A stretch of DNA of 64,000 nucleotides. Source: Novipirellula galeiformis (GTDB lineage: Bacteria; Planctomycetota; Planctomycetia; Pirellulales; Pirellulaceae). The position numbers were made by a program, and so were the translations under genes. How positions within the stretch are numbered: position 1 is the stretch's first letter; every line of letters begins with the position of its first letter. The stretch is from contig NZ_SJPT01000008.1 in the NCBI RefSeq assembly GCF_007860095.1, positions 233,461 to 297,460 of the forward strand. Reading direction: 5' to 3'. Positions 18,375 to 28,690 of this stretch are shown in pieces. Below the pieces are notes generated by a model that saw nothing but the letters and a program-made list of their open reading frames with translations, was not told where the DNA came from and ran no database searches.

Positions 18375-21300
18375 TTAGTCTCCGCGTAGCGATTCAAGGA
18401 GTGGCATTTTTGCGACTTGGCGTACCGCTAATAATCCTGCGAGTAACCCGAAGACAACAATGCCTAGGACAATGAGTAGAGGTTCGATCCACGGTGGATT
18501 GATGCCGCTTAACCAGCCATAGGGCAACACGGCGAGCATTGCACAGCTCGATCCACAGCCAATGCCGATCAGCAGCAGGATTGCGGTTTCTTGCAACACG
18601 ATCGCCGACAAGCGTTGACGCGTGAACCCAATCGCTCGCATCACGGCTAGTTCGCCTCGTCGCTCGAGCACGCTACGCAATTGAGCGATAGCGAGCCCCA
18701 CCGTTCCGAGCAGCAAGCCGAGAGCTCCTAGGCTCTGGAACGTCCGCAGGTAGGTGTTTTGTACCGCCATCATGCTTGATAAAACCGTTTCGGTTTCCGA
18801 AACATCCATGCCGATATCGCCCAGCCGGTTTTCTAAGACCGCTGCGGTTTTGGAGATCGTTTGTGCGTCCGAATCAATCAAGAAATAACGGTAGCCGCTG
18901 ATATTCGAGAACTGTTTTTCAAAATTGGCTTCGCCGATCATGAGCTTACCTTGCAAGAGCGTATTGGATAACAGCCCCACGACCTTGAAATAGATCGGTT
19001 GGCCCGGATCGAACTCAAACGCTTTTATTTCACCGATCCCCTGTTGCATCTGCAGGCTCCACATCGCCGTATTCAAATCAATGATCACAGGAATCGGGTC
19101 TTGTGGGGTCCCCTCGGCATTGCTCGATAACAGCTCCCACGGCGATTGCCCTTCGTCGAGTTTGGCAAATTTTGCCCACTCGAATCCCGGCAAGCGGTCG
19201 GGGTGTGCGCTGAAAAGAGGGGCAAAGGAGGCTGGGACACCAAGCACGGTCGGGCTGGTCGCTTGGTAAAGGTTGTTGCAGCTGGCGTCTTGTCCCGCTC
19301 GCATCCGCATCGGGGCGACGAGTGCCGCGGAGAGCTCGGCCGCATCGGGGCCCATCAATTCGGAGCGGATCCGAGGGTTGGCAAAGTCTCGATAGAGCGG
19401 TTGTGCGGTTTGCGCTACGAGATCAAATCCGCCGCTGCCCGCTTCGGTAGGGCGCAATCGAAATGCGGTGATCGCGATGATTAAAAAAGCCGCCGTCGCC
19501 ATTAAGCCGATCGTCAAGGTGCTGCGCAAGGGATGTCGCGCCGCGTTGCGAGTCGCCAGCGAACGATACGAACCCAGCGTTGCGTCATGAGAGGACGTGC
19601 TCCAGCGTGGTTGCGTCAGTCGGCTGTAGACAAACGTCAATGCCGCGATCAAAAGCAGCATGCCACCGCCGACGAACCCACCCGCTGCCGCTTGGCCTCC
19701 CGCTTGCGCCCCCAACGCGGCAACCCCGACGGCGACGATGCCGATCGAGATCGCAATCCAACGCAGTCGCGATACGCGGTTCGGTTTTCCCGATTGATCC
19801 GACGCGGTCGCAGTTTGATCTTGGTCGGTCCCCGTTAACAAACTGCGGACGTTGACGCGCACGATCGAGCGAACCGTGACCGCGAGCGTGGTCATGGCAA
19901 CGATCCAGCTCACGAGTGAACCGATCGCCAAACTTCGCAACGTCCAGTGGAATGTCAAAAACGGAACGGTGACCGCGCCAACCCACCACGACCGTAACGC
20001 CCACAGCACAAACATCGCATAGCCGATGCCTGCGGCGATCCCCAGCACAACGCCGATTGTTGCGATCAAGCCACCTTCGCTGAGCACCAGTCGTCCCAGA
20101 CGCCGGGGCGTCCATCCGATCGCCAACAGGGTGCCGAACTGTTTTAGCCGTTGTGTCAGTCCGAGTCGGAACAGCATCGCGATCAACATCACTGCCGCTA
20201 AAATGACAAAGAAGCTCAGCGACAAGAACAGGGCATCAAACGGGGTGGTGCCTCGGGATGCGTTGAGTTGTTGCTCGCGAATGCGGTGAATCGACCAACC
20301 CAGGTCGTCAAACGTCGGTTGGAGCGCCGCGTGAATTTTGGCTTCCAATTGGACGTCGCTCTCGTCTGCGACCGCCTTGATGCGCAAGCCGGTGGTTTGA
20401 CCGAACCGGCTACCGAACAAGCGTTGGCCATCGGCCAGCGGCAGGAACGCTTTGGGCGTCAAACGGAAATCGTTCCAATACTCGTCATCGGCGGACGAAA
20501 TCTCTCGAGTCAGTTTGAAGGGCAGATCCCAATTGCTGATCGAATCTTGGTCCGTTACCCCAGGCACGGTGGGGGTCAAGTCCGGATCATTGTAAACCGT
20601 TGGCGGTTGGTCAAAGACCGCTTCGCGTGATCGGCGATAGGGTTTTGCCGGCCGCGTGATCGGCACAATGTCGGTCACGATGGCAGGAAAGGTACGCTCG
20701 ATTTCGTTGCCGTTTTCCACTTCGGGTTCGTAGTAAGCGACGCGAAGCGGCGTGCCAATCTCCGCTTGCAATGCTTTCGCCGTCCAATCGTTCAGCACCA
20801 GTGGCACGATTTGCGAAGCGTTATCGGAGTCCGCGGGAAGGCGATTCGCGGTCGTAGGAAGCGAATAATTCAGCGGTAATTCAGCCGTCGAATCGATCGC
20901 GGTGATCGTGCTGTAGGGGACCGAAGCAATGACCTTTCCACTTTCATCCACACGCTCGATCGCGTTAGCCAGATAGGTGCACACGGGGGTAACCCGGGCA
21001 CGGCCTAACGCGTTGATGACTGCGTCAACGGCTTTCTCAGGTAACAGCAATTGATCGCTTGTTAGCGATGCATAATGGAAAATCAGGTTGCCTTTGGCCG
21101 AGGCCTCAGCGTTGTCCGGGAAACTTCGTTTGATTTGCTTTAGATCGAGACCTAATGCATCCAACGTGATCGTCAAATCGGATTGTTTCACGGCCGAGTC
21201 AAATAGCAGTAGGTTGGCTTGCCCGTCGCGTTGTAGCGTTTCGGCAACGGTGGCGCGGCGCAGGTAGACGTTCATCGGTGCCGCTTGGCTGGGAGCGAGT

Positions 21301-21986
21301 GAGAATCGCCCCAGGCCTCGATCGGGAATGATGCTCAACACCTTCATTCGCGGCAGACCTTCGCTTTGCGTATCGCGGCGACCCAGCGGGCTGTCGGCCG
21401 GGACGGCCGCTTCGACCGGCAGTCGTACGGTGACCAAGTCTCCCATCGTTACGCCCAGTTCGGTCGCGGTCGCCTGGTTGAGCACGACTCCATCATCGCT
21501 TGGCAGCACGTCGGGACGAACGGCGTGCACGCCGAGGTCCCAGAAGTTGTCGTCGCATCCGATCAATTGAACCGATCCGGCACGACGGGCAATCTCACCC
21601 TGTTTGGATTGCGATTCGACAATGCCCGCAGGAAAAAAAATCAAAGCGACCGCTTCGGTCGATTCCCCCGGCACGGATTCAGCCGGCATGGATTCACCCG
21701 GCACGGATCGACTCGTCACTTCGGCACTGTTGAAAAAATGCCCTGGGGCGACCATCGAGTCGGTTTGTCCGAGCCGCTCGATGGTTAATTCGCGTAGGCT
21801 GCCGCGCATCGAATCGCCCACCAACAATGCACCCACGATCACGGCCGTCGCGGTGGCAACCCCGATCGCGACGCAAACGGAGACTCGCCACGAATGGCGT
21901 ACCGAGCCGATGACCATCGTTTTCATGCCAAACGAGGTCGCAGGGATGCGGGCGGTCGCGGTTTCGTGTTCGATTTCCATGGTCAT
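18375..21986 (-). CDS. Large FtsX-family ABC transporter permease
   Basis: A 1203-residue inner-membrane permease with two FtsX modules, resembling YbbP-type export permeases. An N-terminal helix (about 33-58) precedes a very large extracytoplasmic part; a first FtsX helix bundle begins near residue 595 (LFLSLSFFVILAAVMLIAML), a second periplasmic domain follows, and a final three-helix bundle ends with LLAGLLAVRQVAKMPLLESL. A small 5-residue repeat (ESMPAESVPGEST, about 107-120) is coded by a 15-bp DNA repeat. No ATP-binding gene adjoins it: the neighbours are lplA-like and, divergently, a TolC-type gene, so its ATPase must be encoded elsewhere. The start ATG at 21986 is one of several nearby in-frame candidates. 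Confidence 0.88.
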   Translation of the reverse strand: MTMEIEHETATARIPATSFGMKTMVIGSVRHSWRVSVCVAIGVATATAVIVGALLVGDSMRGSLRELTIERLGQTDSMVAPGHFFNSAEVTSRSVPGESMPAESVPGESTEAVALIFFPAGIVESQSKQGEIARRAGSVQLIGCDDNFWDLGVHAVRPDVLPSDDGVVLNQATATELGVTMGDLVTVRLPVEAAVPADSPLGRRDTQSEGLPRMKVLSIIPDRGLGRFSLAPSQAAPMNVYLRRATVAETLQRDGQANLLLFDSAVKQSDLTITLDALGLDLKQIKRSFPDNAEASAKGNLIFHYASLTSDQLLLPEKAVDAVINALGRARVTPVCTYLANAIERVDESGKVIASVPYSTITAIDSTAELPLNYSLPTTANRLPADSDNASQIVPLVLNDWTAKALQAEIGTPLRVAYYEPEVENGNEIERTFPAIVTDIVPITRPAKPYRRSREAVFDQPPTVYNDPDLTPTVPGVTDQDSISNWDLPFKLTREISSADDEYWNDFRLTPKAFLPLADGQRLFGSRFGQTTGLRIKAVADESDVQLEAKIHAALQPTFDDLGWSIHRIREQQLNASRGTTPFDALFLSLSFFVILAAVMLIAMLFRLGLTQRLKQFGTLLAIGWTPRRLGRLVLSEGGLIATIGVVLGIAAGIGYAMFVLWALRSWWVGAVTVPFLTFHWTLRSLAIGSLVSWIVAMTTLAVTVRSIVRVNVRSLLTGTDQDQTATASDQSGKPNRVSRLRWIAISIGIVAVGVAALGAQAGGQAAAGGFVGGGMLLLIAALTFVYSRLTQPRWSTSSHDATLGSYRSLATRNAARHPLRSTLTIGLMATAAFLIIAITAFRLRPTEAGSGGFDLVAQTAQPLYRDFANPRIRSELMGPDAAELSAALVAPMRMRAGQDASCNNLYQATSPTVLGVPASFAPLFSAHPDRLPGFEWAKFAKLDEGQSPWELLSSNAEGTPQDPIPVIIDLNTAMWSLQMQQGIGEIKAFEFDPGQPIYFKVVGLLSNTLLQGKLMIGEANFEKQFSNISGYRYFLIDSDAQTISKTAAVLENRLGDIGMDVSETETVLSSMMAVQNTYLRTFQSLGALGLLLGTVGLAIAQLRSVLERRGELAVMRAIGFTRQRLSAIVLQETAILLLIGIGCGSSCAMLAVLPYGWLSGINPPWIEPLLIVLGIVVFGLLAGLLAVRQVAKMPLLESLRGD

Positions 21987-22232
21987 TTTGGCCCCGCAGG
22001 ATCCCTCACAATTGGCACAATCGGTGTTTTCATCATGGTGACGGTTGTGCGGTGTTTAGCAATCCCGCATCTCGAGTTTGAGTCACGGTTGCCACGCAAC
22101 CGATTTACCACAGCATACAGCGAAACGGATTTTGCTGATGCACCGGTACATGAGCCTCTCGTTTTAGATCGAGTCGCGGCCGGAGAACTACCCCCGATTT
22201 TGGGGAACTCGCGGCGAAAGGATGAGCCTCGC

Positions 22233-24293
22233 TTGGCAACACAGCAAGAAACGAAACGATGTCGCTTGAGCATCGCGCTCGGCTTGTTGATGATCAGCGG
22301 TGGCTGTGCCGGTGTCGATTCCGCTCGTCTTCCCAAAAAAAACTTGGGAGAATCGGTTCCGCGGTTCGGGCAAAATTCGCAGCCCCGCGCGATCGTAGCA
22401 GACTCGCCGTTTCAATTGGCCGGCCATCGCAGTGATCGCGATCCTACGTCAAGCCTCGAAATGTCGGACGACCTGAGGACGTTGACCGACCAAGTCGAAA
22501 CGACGCTACGGCAATCCAGTTCCGTCGCCTTGGTCCACGAGTCACCGCGTCGCTTGGAAGCGGGGGAACACGCATTGCCACTCGCATCGCCACGCGAATG
22601 GCCACTCGCGGATCATTCACCCTTGCACTTATCCCCGCCTCAACAAGTCGAGGTCCGCCCCGCCCAACTTGATCCGTCGCCTTCGCAAGAATTGTCTCCG
22701 CCGCACGACGCCACTTCTCAAAACCGCGTTAGCAGCTTGGTAACGCGGTCGATCACCGAAAGTGAAATGTTGCAATGGGCATTGGCGCAAAGTCCGGTCC
22801 TTCGTCCTCTTGGGCTGCGGATCCTTGAGGCCCCCGAGGCGGCGGCGACGATATTTGATCGTAGCATTACCGCTAGCGATCCTTTCTTTGGTCCCCAGGC
22901 GGCGCTCGCCGCCTTCGATAGCTCGCTATTCGCCAATGCGACCGCCCAGAACAATGATCGCGTGTTCAACAACGCCACGCTCGGCGGCGATGTGCAAGAG
23001 TTGAATCAAGATTTCGTCAACTTCAACGCCGGGATCCAGAAACGAACCTACTCGGGGGCCACCTGGGATCTGACCAGCCGTAAGCAGTACGACGGAAACA
23101 ATCGGGCTGGCAATCGCTTTCCCAATTACTGGGAAACTCAACTCGAAGCCGGAGTTCGCCAGCCGTTGTTGCGTGGGGCGGGAAAGCAATTCAATTCGAT
23201 CGCGGGACCCAATGCGCAACCAGGTTTCAATTTTTCCAACGGGATCCTGATCGCGCGATTGAACGACCGCATCAGCGAAGCGGAATTTGAAGTGGCGATG
23301 CGCCGCTTTGTACGCGACCTGTATACGGTGTACTGGGACTTGAAACGGCAATACCGAAGTTACGAAAGTATCATTGCCGCACGCGATCTTGCCTATCGAA
23401 CTTGGCAAAGCGCGTTGGCACGTCGCGAAGCCAATCTCGATGGCGGCGAGGCAAATAAAGAAGCTCAATCACGAGCGAAATATTACCGCTATTGCCGGGA
23501 AGCGGAGATTGCGTTGGGAGGCGGTGATTCGCAGAGTGGTTTGTGGGCGACCGAGCGGCGCTTGCGACGCATGATCGGTTTGCCGAGCGAAGAAGGGCAA
23601 TTGTTGCGCCCCGCCGATGACGCGGTGGCCCCCGAGTTCCACTTTGATTTCGATAGCGTTTTTAGTCGCGCGTTGGCCAATCGAACCGAGTTGACTAAGC
23701 AAAGCTTGAAGGTCCAGCAACAACAGCTCAAACTCGTGGCGTCAAAGAACTTCTTGTTGCCGCAAATGGATCTGATTGGCCGTTATCGACTACGTGGCTT
23801 CGGCGATGATTTGACCGGCGATGGCGATCGATTTAGCAGTGCTTACCAGGACTTTTTCTCACTCGAGCATCAAGAGTGGGAATTTGGTCTCGAAATGGGG
23901 GTGACCGCAGGCCGCCGACAAGCCCACGCAGCAGTGCGCAATGCCACGTTGCAATTGAACAAAGAGCGGAGTCTTCTTGCCGAGCAACAGCGAACGCTGC
24001 ACTTTGAAATCAAAGATGCGATCTCTGAGGTCCATTCCGCCTACGTCGCCTTGACGTTTTCGAAACTGCAATTCGAGGCCGCGCAGGACCGCTTGCGTTC
24101 CTCGCAGGTCCTATTCGAGTCGGACAAGATTCAAATTGAATTCTTGTTGGATGCTCAGGAAGAGCTTTTGCAGGTTCAGCGTCAATACGCGGCCGATCTG
24201 ACTCGCTACTCACTCTCCCTTGTTTCCATCAGCGCCCAGTCGGGAACGCTGTTGCAAGACATCGGTATTTATCTGCAAAACGACTCGATCTAG
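22233..24293 (+). CDS. TolC-family outer-membrane efflux lipoprotein
   Basis: Outer-membrane channel of tripartite efflux or type I secretion. The frame is open from 21894, but the TTG at 22233 has AAAGGA about 10 bases upstream and yields a proper lipoprotein signal, RCRLSIALGLLMISGGCAG, whereas upstream starts overlap the divergent permease gene. This gives 686 residues. After a proline-rich low-complexity stretch (to about residue 165), two OEP repeats of long helices and strands are visible, including IQKRTYSGATWDLTSRKQ, GVRQPLLRGAG and SAYVALTFSKLQFEAAQDRL. Divergent from the FtsX permease and 6 kb from the MacB-like operon, it is a plausible outer-membrane partner for either. Confidence 0.88.
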   Translation: MATQQETKRCRLSIALGLLMISGGCAGVDSARLPKKNLGESVPRFGQNSQPRAIVADSPFQLAGHRSDRDPTSSLEMSDDLRTLTDQVETTLRQSSSVALVHESPRRLEAGEHALPLASPREWPLADHSPLHLSPPQQVEVRPAQLDPSPSQELSPPHDATSQNRVSSLVTRSITESEMLQWALAQSPVLRPLGLRILEAPEAAATIFDRSITASDPFFGPQAALAAFDSSLFANATAQNNDRVFNNATLGGDVQELNQDFVNFNAGIQKRTYSGATWDLTSRKQYDGNNRAGNRFPNYWETQLEAGVRQPLLRGAGKQFNSIAGPNAQPGFNFSNGILIARLNDRISEAEFEVAMRRFVRDLYTVYWDLKRQYRSYESIIAARDLAYRTWQSALARREANLDGGEANKEAQSRAKYYRYCREAEIALGGGDSQSGLWATERRLRRMIGLPSEEGQLLRPADDAVAPEFHFDFDSVFSRALANRTELTKQSLKVQQQQLKLVASKNFLLPQMDLIGRYRLRGFGDDLTGDGDRFSSAYQDFFSLEHQEWEFGLEMGVTAGRRQAHAAVRNATLQLNKERSLLAEQQRTLHFEIKDAISEVHSAYVALTFSKLQFEAAQDRLRSSQVLFESDKIQIEFLLDAQEELLQVQRQYAADLTRYSLSLVSISAQSGTLLQDIGIYLQNDSI

Positions 24294-24304
24294 TGACCAT
24301 GCGT

Positions 24305-24763
24305 CTAGTGGCCATGCGTCGTATGCGGAACGGCATCGATGTGCGTGGTTGTGTGAGGAACCGCATCAATGTGGTTGCCATGTCGATAGTAATCGATGTG
24401 CGTTTGCGTGTGCGGCACGTAATCGATGTGTGTCGACGGATAGGTGGAGCGATACGTCGATTGAACTCCATTTGGAAGGCCGTAATAGGTTCGGTATCCA
24501 CTGCGGTATTGCGGCTGGCCATATTGGATCACCGGACGTCGGCTCTGGTAGGGAACGCTGTTGTAGTGCGGCCCATTGTGATAGACCGGGTCGACGTGGG
24601 TGGTCGTGTGGGGCACCGCGTGCAGGTGATTTCCGTGGCGGTAGTAATCGATGTGCGTTTGCGTATGTGGCACGTAGTCAATGTGCCCCCATTGCGCAGC
24701 GGCCTGCTCGCTTGTGATCAGCATGGCTGAAACGGCTAGCGTTGCCAAAATGAAGTGTCTCAT
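24305..24763 (-). CDS. Secreted histidine-rich repeat protein, unknown function
   Basis: 152 residues with a signal peptide, MRHFILATLAVSAMLITSEQ, cleaved after AAA. The mature part is mostly His, Tyr, Thr and Pro. A module of about 30 residues occurs near both ends of the mature chain: HIDYVPHTQTHIDYYRHGNH followed by AVPHTTTH. Between the copies lies a Tyr/Gln/Ser-rich stretch (PQYRSGYRTYYGLPNG). The last residues, VPHTTHGH, repeat the module again. The density of His suggests metal (zinc, copper or nickel) binding in the periplasm, by composition only. Similar short His/Tyr-rich secreted proteins occur in planctomycetes without known function. Its 3' end faces the TolC-type gene with an 11-base gap. 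Confidence 0.75.
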   Translation of the reverse strand: MRHFILATLAVSAMLITSEQAAAQWGHIDYVPHTQTHIDYYRHGNHLHAVPHTTTHVDPVYHNGPHYNSVPYQSRRPVIQYGQPQYRSGYRTYYGLPNGVQSTYRSTYPSTHIDYVPHTQTHIDYYRHGNHIDAVPHTTTHIDAVPHTTHGH

Positions 24764-25211
24764 CCGATTGTCCTCGAAAAGGTGGATGGAAGGCGAGGGA
24801 ACGCTCGGTCAGCGTTGAAATGGCTTCGTCCTCTATCCTCAGTTTAATGCTTTTCTAGCGTGGAAACGGCAATTTTTTCCTGAGTTACTGCTTTCATGAG
24901 CGGTGCCAACTCCTACGGTGATGGTTGCATGCCGCAGCTAGGTTTACGCCCTTTCGCCAACGCAGCCTGGTTCAAATCTGGGGCGGTGACCAGTGTTGAG
25001 CGGTTGGCAATGGGGAACATTTTTCCAGCGATCGAGCGAGATCGGTTGACCCGCCGGGATGCGGCTACTAGAATCCGCGTTAGCTTGTTGAGACTCGTTC
25101 TCAATAGGCAGGTCAAGCCAGCCAAATTTTAGAGCCAGCCAGACAGACCCTCCCGTTCGCAACCTTGATTGCGACTACGCCCCCTGTCACTCGCTCTAGA
25201 GATCTCTACCT
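24764..25211. other. 448-base divergent intergenic region
   Basis: Lies between the divergent His-rich and DUF1559 genes. It should hold both promoters, but no clear -35/-10 pair stands out. Short frames on both strands here look spurious. Confidence 0.5.
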
Positions 25212-26309
25212 ATGGCTGCCAACGCCCCCGTTCCCAGCGCGGTGTCCCGCCGCGGATTTACGCTCGTCGAACTCCTTGTGGTTATCGCAATTATCGGCGT
25301 ACTGGTCGGTTTATTGCTGCCTGCGGTGCAAGCGGCACGCGAAGCTGCTCGCCGTCTTCAATGCAAAAACAACGTCAAGCAGATCGCCTTGGGGATGTCG
25401 ATGTTTGAACACACCTTCGGGCATTACCCCTATTCGCGAACGGGGTCGCTGTGGCGAATCATGGCCTTTGTCGAGCAGCCCGAGTTGGCCGAGAGGTTCA
25501 GTGCCGCAAGGCATCCGAACTTCAATGATCCCTCGGCGAGCGAGTACAAGTGGGGATACAACGGCAGCATGGCAACGGTGTGGAGTAATCAAGCCGTTTT
25601 AGAGGAGGTTGTGGGGACGCAATTGCCGGTATTTCAGTGCCCCAGTCGCACGGGCTCGGCAACCACGTTTGACGGCAGCATTGAGATGGGGGTTGCGGAC
25701 TACACGACGCCTCGCATTCCCGCGCTTCGTCCCCAAGGACACCCGCTCTATTACCAAGGCGGGGAGCCACAGATGCAGTTCAGCACGGCAATGACTCCTG
25801 CCTCCGGGTCTCGAAATCGTGATCCGAACAACAAAGGCGGCAAGGCGCGTGATGTTACCGATGGCATGAGTAACACGTTGATGTACTACGAGTGCATTGG
25901 TAGCCCCGAGCTGTTTGTACGCGGCCAAGTGGTGGCGGCGACCGGTGGCGCAGGCCTCGCCTGGGCGGGCAGTGGCGACGGGGTGAAAATGCGAGCCTAT
26001 ACGGCCGACAACATGACCGCGGATACTTCCAATTCCAATCGCGGCAAGTCGACCTCCGGCAACCCCTCCATTCCGGATAGCCCCACGGATTGCAGCATGA
26101 CCTCGGCGTGGGAGGCAACCATTGATACGTGTGGCACCTACCGAGCGCTGAACCACACCAATAAAAGCCAACCGTACAGCTTCCATTCGGGCACGGTGAA
26201 CGTCGGGCTTTGCGATGGTTCTTCTCGCACGATCTCGGACTCGATCGATATCGGAGTCTTTCTGAATCTGATGTTACGTGACGACGGTCAAGTTTTAGGC
26301 GAATATTGA
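25212..26309 (+). CDS. DUF1559 domain protein with type IV prepilin-like N-terminus
   Basis: Planctomycete pseudopilin-like surface protein of 365 residues. A short leader ends in RRG, and the prepilin peptidase motif [20 protein letters not shown] runs straight into [20 protein letters not shown], the diagnostic junction of the DUF1559 (SBP_bac_10) family. The C-terminus carries the family H-x-G-x-x-x-x-x-x-x-DGS pattern in [20 protein letters not shown]. These proteins are highly multiplied in Pirellulaceae and presumed to be exported and processed by PilD, but their role is unknown. The central part (about 90-290) is variable. Confidence 0.93.
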   Translation: MAANAPVPSAVSRRGFTLVELLVVIAIIGVLVGLLLPAVQAAREAARRLQCKNNVKQIALGMSMFEHTFGHYPYSRTGSLWRIMAFVEQPELAERFSAARHPNFNDPSASEYKWGYNGSMATVWSNQAVLEEVVGTQLPVFQCPSRTGSATTFDGSIEMGVADYTTPRIPALRPQGHPLYYQGGEPQMQFSTAMTPASGSRNRDPNNKGGKARDVTDGMSNTLMYYECIGSPELFVRGQVVAATGGAGLAWAGSGDGVKMRAYTADNMTADTSNSNRGKSTSGNPSIPDSPTDCSMTSAWEATIDTCGTYRALNHTNKSQPYSFHSGTVNVGLCDGSSRTISDSIDIGVFLNLMLRDDGQVLGEY

Positions 26310-26448
26310 GCTTCCCGGCGGTGGGATTTGCTCTGTGTGTTGACGGTGAATGCGGTCAAGCCACATTCGATTCCAACGCAGAACGGTTGCACTCTATGTA
26401 ACAATCGAACGCAACCGTGCGTGATGAATCGATTGCTGAAATCTCATT

Positions 26449-27156
26449 TTGTCTCTCCCTTTGAAGTCCAATCAATATTCCGTGACGAAACCACCAATCC
26501 AAGCGAATCCTAGCGGTACGAGCTTGCCAATCGCAACCAGCGAGCGAGGCTATCGACGTGGTTTTTGGATGCGCACGATGGTTCAATGGCATTGGATCAG
26601 CTCTGCGGTCTGTTTGGTCGCGATGTTGATGTTCGCGATCACGGGCATCACGCTCAACCATGCCGCTCAGATTGAAACCACACCCGTGGTGGAGAATCAA
26701 ATCGTGACAGTACCCGAGTCGCTTTTGAGCGGTGCCACGCTCGACTCGGCGACCGAGGCGTCTCCCTTGCCATCCGAATTGGCGCAATGGTTAAGTGACC
26801 AATTGGCGATCTCGATCGGAACGCGTCAAGCGGAATGGAGTGAGGAGGAAATCTATTTGTCGATGCCCGCGCCGGGGAGCGACGCATGGCTGAGTATCGA
26901 TCGCGCGAGCGGTGACGTTGAATATGAACGAACGAGCCGTGGATGGGTGGCGTTCTTTAATGATTTGCACAAAGGTCGCAACACGGGTGCCGCTTGGAAA
27001 TGGTTGATGGATGTGTTTGCCGTGGCCACGCTTGTGTTCTGTTTTTCTGGTTTGTTCCTGCTCGTCGCTCATGCGCGTCAACGCCGCATGACATGGCCGT
27101 TGGTGGGGCTTGGTTTCGTCGTACCTGCCTTGGTCGTTTTGCTGTTGATTCACTAG
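26449..27156 (+). CDS. PepSY-associated transmembrane helix protein
   Basis: First gene of a four-gene cluster. A polar N-terminus of about 45 residues precedes [20 protein letters not shown] (helix 1, with ITGITLNHA). An extracytoplasmic PepSY-like domain (about 75-165, ending [20 protein letters not shown]) follows, then two further helices ([20 protein letters not shown] and [18 protein letters not shown]). HW near helix 1 and DLHKGR before helix 2 are the conserved parts of the PepSY_TM family found beside siderophore receptors and ferric reductases. The frame opens at a TTG at 26449 with no clear ribosome site; a GTG at 26482 is an alternative. The His in helix-flanking positions could bind heme, an inference. 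Confidence 0.85.
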   Translation: MSLPLKSNQYSVTKPPIQANPSGTSLPIATSERGYRRGFWMRTMVQWHWISSAVCLVAMLMFAITGITLNHAAQIETTPVVENQIVTVPESLLSGATLDSATEASPLPSELAQWLSDQLAISIGTRQAEWSEEEIYLSMPAPGSDAWLSIDRASGDVEYERTSRGWVAFFNDLHKGRNTGAAWKWLMDVFAVATLVFCFSGLFLLVAHARQRRMTWPLVGLGFVVPALVVLLLIH

Positions 27157-27213
27157 CGATCGGTCGCTTCACCGTCCAACGATTCCGTTCCTTTTTTCAA
27201 AGAGTTTCACAAC

Positions 27214-27744
27214 ATGGTTCGCTGTTTTTTCTCTGCATTAGCAGGCTTGATGCTGGCGTATTGCTCCTGTGCCACAACCCAGGCTGAGCAGCTGAGTGTG
27301 TCGGTCGAGATTCCGCAGTTGAATGTTTCGGAATACCACCGTCCGTATGTGGCGATATGGATCGAAGAGCCAAGCTCAAAAACGGTTCGTGATCTTTCGG
27401 TTTGGTACCAAATGCGTCAAGGCAAAGAGGGGCATGGGACGAAGTGGTTACCCGATTTGCGGCAATGGTGGCGTCGCTCGGGACGTTACCTCGAAATGCC
27501 CGTCGATGGAGTCACGTCGGCAACGCGTCCGGTCGGCAAGCATGTGCTCGAATTTTCGCACGAGCAAGCACCGCTAAAGGATCTTCCCGCAGGTTCTTAC
27601 ACGCTTGTGGTGGAAGCGGTGCGCGAAGTTGGTGGCCGCGAACTGGTCAAAATCCCGTTCCAATGGCCTGTCGATGCGCCTCAGACCAAGGATGCAAAAG
27701 GCGATAGCGAACTCGGTGGGGTGTCACTCACGCTAAAGCCGTAG
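27214..27744 (+). CDS. DUF2271 domain protein, secreted
   Basis: 176 residues with signal peptide MVRCFFSALAGLMLAYCSCA. The mature part fits DUF2271: SVSVEIPQLNVSEYHRPYVA, VAIWIEEPSSKTVRDLSVWY, WLPDLRQWWRRSGR and DGVTSATRPVGKHVL. The family is periplasmic and of unknown biochemical function, but is repeatedly encoded between PepSY and DUF4198 genes in iron-related clusters, exactly as here. It begins 57 bases after the PepSY gene. A metal-delivery or flavin-transfer role is an inference from context. Confidence 0.9.
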   Translation: MVRCFFSALAGLMLAYCSCATTQAEQLSVSVEIPQLNVSEYHRPYVAIWIEEPSSKTVRDLSVWYQMRQGKEGHGTKWLPDLRQWWRRSGRYLEMPVDGVTSATRPVGKHVLEFSHEQAPLKDLPAGSYTLVVEAVREVGGRELVKIPFQWPVDAPQTKDAKGDSELGGVSLTLKP

Positions 27745-27883
27745 CAATTGCAAAGACTCCTTCGCGGAGGTCACCTGAAATCATTTCACTGGAATTCACT
27801 TCACCTGAATTCGCCCCCAATCTTGCTCTTTCCCCATCCTGCCCTCTCTCCCCTCTTATTTCACCCTTACTCGGATTACCAAA

Positions 27884-28690
27884 ATGGTTCGTTTTTGCCT
27901 ACTCACCATCGTGTTTGCTTGTCTGGTGCCGCTGACGGCATCGGCTCACAAAGTTTGGCTGCTTCCGTCGCAAACCACGCTTTCAGGAAATGATCCGTGG
28001 GTCACGGTGGATGCGGCGGTGTCCAACGACTTGTTCTATTTCAATCACGTTCCGCTGCGTCTGGACAATCTTCAGATCATTGCGCCCGACGGAAGTCCCG
28101 CGGAAGCTCAAAACCAAGCGACCGGAAAATATCGCAGCGTTTTTGATCTGCAATTGCAACAATCGGGAACCTACCGCATCGCGGTGGTGAACAACGGCTT
28201 GTTTGCGACTTGGGAGGTCGATGGCCAGCGCAAGCGATGGCGTGGGAATCGCGAAGCCTTTGCCAGCGAGGTCCCTCAGGATGCCAAGGATTTGAAAGTG
28301 ACCGAAAGCGTGGGGCGAATCGAAACCTTTGTGACCAATGGCGTCCCCAATGAAACCGCACTTCAGCCTACGGGAGTCGGGATCGAGGTGGTCTCGTTGA
28401 CTCACCCCAATGACCAATACGCTGGCGAGGAAAGTCGCTTTCGAGTGTTGGTTGACGGAGAACCCGCGGCCGGATTGGCGTTCGAAATTGTTCGTGGTGG
28501 AACGCGATATCGAAATGCCTTGGATGAGACCACGGTGACGACCGACGAAAAAGGCGAGTTCGCTGTAACGTGGGCCGAGCCCGGGATGTATTGGCTTGAA
28601 ACCTCCAAGCAAGATAACAAGGTGCAAGGGACACTCGCTTCGACGCGTCGTTTGAGCTACGCAGCAACCTTGGAAGTATTGCCTCAGTGA
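27884..28690 (+). CDS. DUF4198 domain protein, secreted
   Basis: 268 residues with signal peptide [20 protein letters not shown] followed by AHKVWLLPS, the conserved His-containing N-terminus of DUF4198. Two beta-sandwich parts follow ([20 protein letters not shown] and [20 protein letters not shown] ... [19 protein letters not shown]). DUF4198 proteins are linked to nickel or iron uptake in annotations; experimental support is limited. The stop codon overlaps the next gene's GTG start as GTGA, so the two are translationally coupled. The 139-base leader is C/T-rich and G-poor, like that of rho. Confidence 0.9.
   Translation: MVRFCLLTIVFACLVPLTASAHKVWLLPSQTTLSGNDPWVTVDAAVSNDLFYFNHVPLRLDNLQIIAPDGSPAEAQNQATGKYRSVFDLQLQQSGTYRIAVVNNGLFATWEVDGQRKRWRGNREAFASEVPQDAKDLKVTESVGRIETFVTNGVPNETALQPTGVGIEVVSLTHPNDQYAGEESRFRVLVDGEPAAGLAFEIVRGGTRYRNALDETTVTTDEKGEFAVTWAEPGMYWLETSKQDNKVQGTLASTRRLSYAATLEVLPQ

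Noticed and set aside
24960-24995. A GGTTCAAATC sequence resembling a tRNA T-loop
   Set aside because: No matching D-arm, anticodon arm or acceptor stem could be drawn around it.
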